Assembly: GCA_020860865.1 (NCBI GenBank)
Contig: JAJBTL010000376.1
Location: 1-6,206, forward strand
Direction: 5' to 3'
DNA from: Planctomycetota bacterium
GTDB taxonomy: Bacteria > Planctomycetota > SZUA-567
DNA: 6,206 nt
Position 1 is the first letter of the stretch, and every line of letters begins with the position of its first letter. Shown piece after piece: positions 4,799-6,206 of this stretch. A program made the translations under genes and the position numbers. Below the pieces are notes generated by a model, which was not told the origin of the DNA, ran no database searches, and saw nothing but the letters and a program-made list of their open reading frames with translations.

Positions 4799-6206
4799 TT
4801 ACCCGTGGCTGTTCCGGCCGGCGGTACCGCCGTCGAGGATGATGTCGTCGAAGCGAAGGCCGTGGTCGGCGGCGATGGTCACGGTCCTGCCCTTCTCCGC
4901 CTCGATTTCCGCCACCATCGCCCGCTTGGCGTTGGCGAGGGCGAGAGCCGCCTCCGGATGCATGCGGACGACAAGGTCGGAGTCGTGTTCGTCCAGGTAT
5001 CCCCGCACCTTCCGGAGAAATTCGAGGCTCAGGACTTCGATGGATTTCCGGATGCCGGTGCCGTCGCAGCACGGGCACGGCGTGTAGAGGGTTTTCTTGA
5101 CGCTCTGCCGGATGCGCTGGCGGGTCATTTCCATGACGCCGAGTTGGGAAATCGGCAACACCGTCGTCCGCGCCCGGTCTCGGCGGATGGCGTTCCGGAA
5201 GGCGTCCTCGACGGCGCGGCGGTCCTGCGAACTTTCCATATCGATGAAGTCGACCATGACGAGGCCGCCAAGGTCGCGGAGGCGAAGCTGGCGGGCCGCT
5301 TCGGCGGCGGCTTCCTTGTTCATGGCGAGGATGGTCTCGCGGGTCGAATCGCCCTTCCGGAACCGGCCGGTATTGACATCGATGGCGACCAGGGCCTCGG
5401 TCTGCTCGATAACCAGTTCGCCGCCGGACGGCAGCCGCACCGACCGGTCGAAGGTGCGTTCGATGGACTGCTCGACGCCGTACCTGTTGAAAATCGGTTC
5501 GCCGTCCGAGTAGAGGTACAGCTTGTCCGTAAATTCGGGCATGAACGTCTCGAGGAACCCTTTCGCCTGGCCGTAGGCGGTCTCCGAGTCGATGATAATT
5601 TCCTCGACATCGTCGACAAAGTCCCGGATGGCCCTGACCACCAGGTCGGATTCCTGGTAGAGGGCGACCGGCGGTTTCGAGCGGATTGCCAGTTCCTTTA
5701 TCGCTTCCCACAGGCGGGTAAGGCTCTGGAGGTCGTTCTGCAATTCCTCCCTACCGTGCCCCATGCCGGCGGTGCGGATGATGTAGCCCATATCCTTCGG
5801 CGGCTCAAGGTGGTCGAGGATGTTTTTGAGGCTTTGCCGTTCCTTGTCGTCGGTGATTTTCTTGCTGACGCCCTGTTTCGACACCGCCGGCATGAGGACG
5901 AGGTAGCGTCCGGGAATGGAGATGTAGGTCGTGAGGCTCGGACCCTTGTTCGCCAATTGTTCCCGGGTTATTTGGACCAACACCTCCTGCCCCTTGTAGA
6001 GCATATCCTCGATGGCGGGGCGGCCGCTGGTGCGTTTTTCCTTGCGGCGGCGGCGCTTCAGGACGTCGTCGTAGCCGCCGAACGGGGCGATGACGTCGTT
6101 CGCATGGAGAAAGCCGTTTTTCTCGCCGCCGATGTCGACAAAGGCGGCTTGGAGGGTCGGCTCGATGTTCTGAACCTTGCCTTTGTAAATTTTCCCGTGG
6201 GTATAG
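4799..6206 (-). CDS. rng: Ribonuclease E/G family endoribonuclease, 5' end beyond window edge
   Basis: A single-strand-specific endoribonuclease for rRNA maturation and mRNA turnover. The frame is open to the right edge, giving 468 visible residues; by comparison with RNase E/G about 35-40 N-terminal residues are missing. The S1 RNA-binding domain is at the start (KIYKGKVQNIEPTLQAAFVD, then GEKNGFLHANDV). A central RNase H-like/5'-sensor region follows (ISIPGRYLVLMP, YIIRTAGMGHG). The catalytic DNase I-like part has the two Mg-binding aspartates in AIDVNTGRF (about residue 276) and VDFIDME (about 319). The zinc-link cysteines are in CPCCDGTG (about 377 and 380), which in E. coli RNase E join subunits. 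The protein ends about 90 residues after this, with no long degradosome scaffold, so it resembles RNase G or a short Rne. The sequence style matches Planctomycetes and relatives. The symbol rng is a choice based on length. An intrinsic terminator lies 138 bp downstream. Confidence 0.95.
   Translation of the reverse strand, partial: YTHGKIYKGKVQNIEPTLQAAFVDIGGEKNGFLHANDVIAPFGGYDDVLKRRRRKEKRTSGRPAIEDMLYKGQEVLVQITREQLANKGPSLTTYISIPGRYLVLMPAVSKQGVSKKITDDKERQSLKNILDHLEPPKDMGYIIRTAGMGHGREELQNDLQSLTRLWEAIKELAIRSKPPVALYQESDLVVRAIRDFVDDVEEIIIDSETAYGQAKGFLETFMPEFTDKLYLYSDGEPIFNRYGVEQSIERTFDRSVRLPSGGELVIEQTEALVAIDVNTGRFRKGDSTRETILAMNKEAAAEAARQLRLRDLGGLVMVDFIDMESSQDRRAVEDAFRNAIRRDRARTTVLPISQLGVMEMTRQRIRQSVKKTLYTPCPCCDGTGIRKSIEVLSLEFLRKVRGYLDEHDSDLVVRMHPEAALALANAKRAMVAEIEAEKGRTVTIAADHGLRFDDIILDGGTAGRNSHG

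Noticed and set aside
4683..5711. Open frame of 342 codons on the - strand
   Set aside because: It overlaps the RNase E/G gene in another frame and gives an Arg/Pro-rich nonsense translation.
4799..6004. RNase E/G beginning at the internal Met at 6004
   Set aside because: The same frame continues upstream into a clear S1 domain that reaches the window edge, so the true start is outside.
1..6206. CRISPR array, insertion sequence, tRNA or rRNA
   Set aside because: No regularly spaced repeats, transposase motifs, terminal inverted repeats or cloverleaf-like sequence were seen on reading both strands.

Overview
This is a GC-rich, gene-dense bacterial window. The protein families point to the PVC superphylum, most likely a Planctomycetota-like or related lineage. 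The evidence is a Minf_1886-family protein, an RNase E/G of the type common in these bacteria, a Hanks-type kinase with an N-terminal helical module, and a PSP1/RicT protein. This placement rests on recognising families by eye, not on a search.

Layout: the left end holds the 3' two thirds of rlmN on the + strand (to 709). Everything after it is on the - strand, so rlmN converges with a leftward gene block. A strong hairpin at 738-767 sits between them and best fits an intrinsic terminator for the leftward transcript. Read in its own direction (right to left), the block is: RNase E/G (4799 to beyond the right edge, 5' end missing); an intrinsic terminator (4633-4661); an ArgA-like GNAT acetyltransferase (4132-4596, TTG start); a RicT/PSP1-domain protein (3311-4129); an in-frame 63-codon low-complexity ORF directly after the RicT stop (3119-3310); a 107-nt gap; a Minf_1886-family protein (2583-3011); a DUSP23/VHZ-like dual-specificity phosphatase (2101-2583); and a tail-anchored Ser/Thr kinase (843-2108, GTG start).

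Genes working together: GNAT and RicT are 2 nt apart. The Minf_1886 gene and the phosphatase share a base in a TAATG junction, and the phosphatase and kinase overlap by 8 bp. The last three therefore look translationally coupled. A Hanks-type kinase coupled to a dual-specificity phosphatase, rather than to the usual PP2C phosphatase, and to a conserved protein of unknown function is the most interesting part of the window. The right half has an RNA-processing flavour: a major endoribonuclease beside a homologue of RicT, which in Bacillus subtilis modulates RNase Y-dependent mRNA processing. RlmN at the left end also acts on RNA. I found no mobile element, CRISPR array, tRNA or rRNA.
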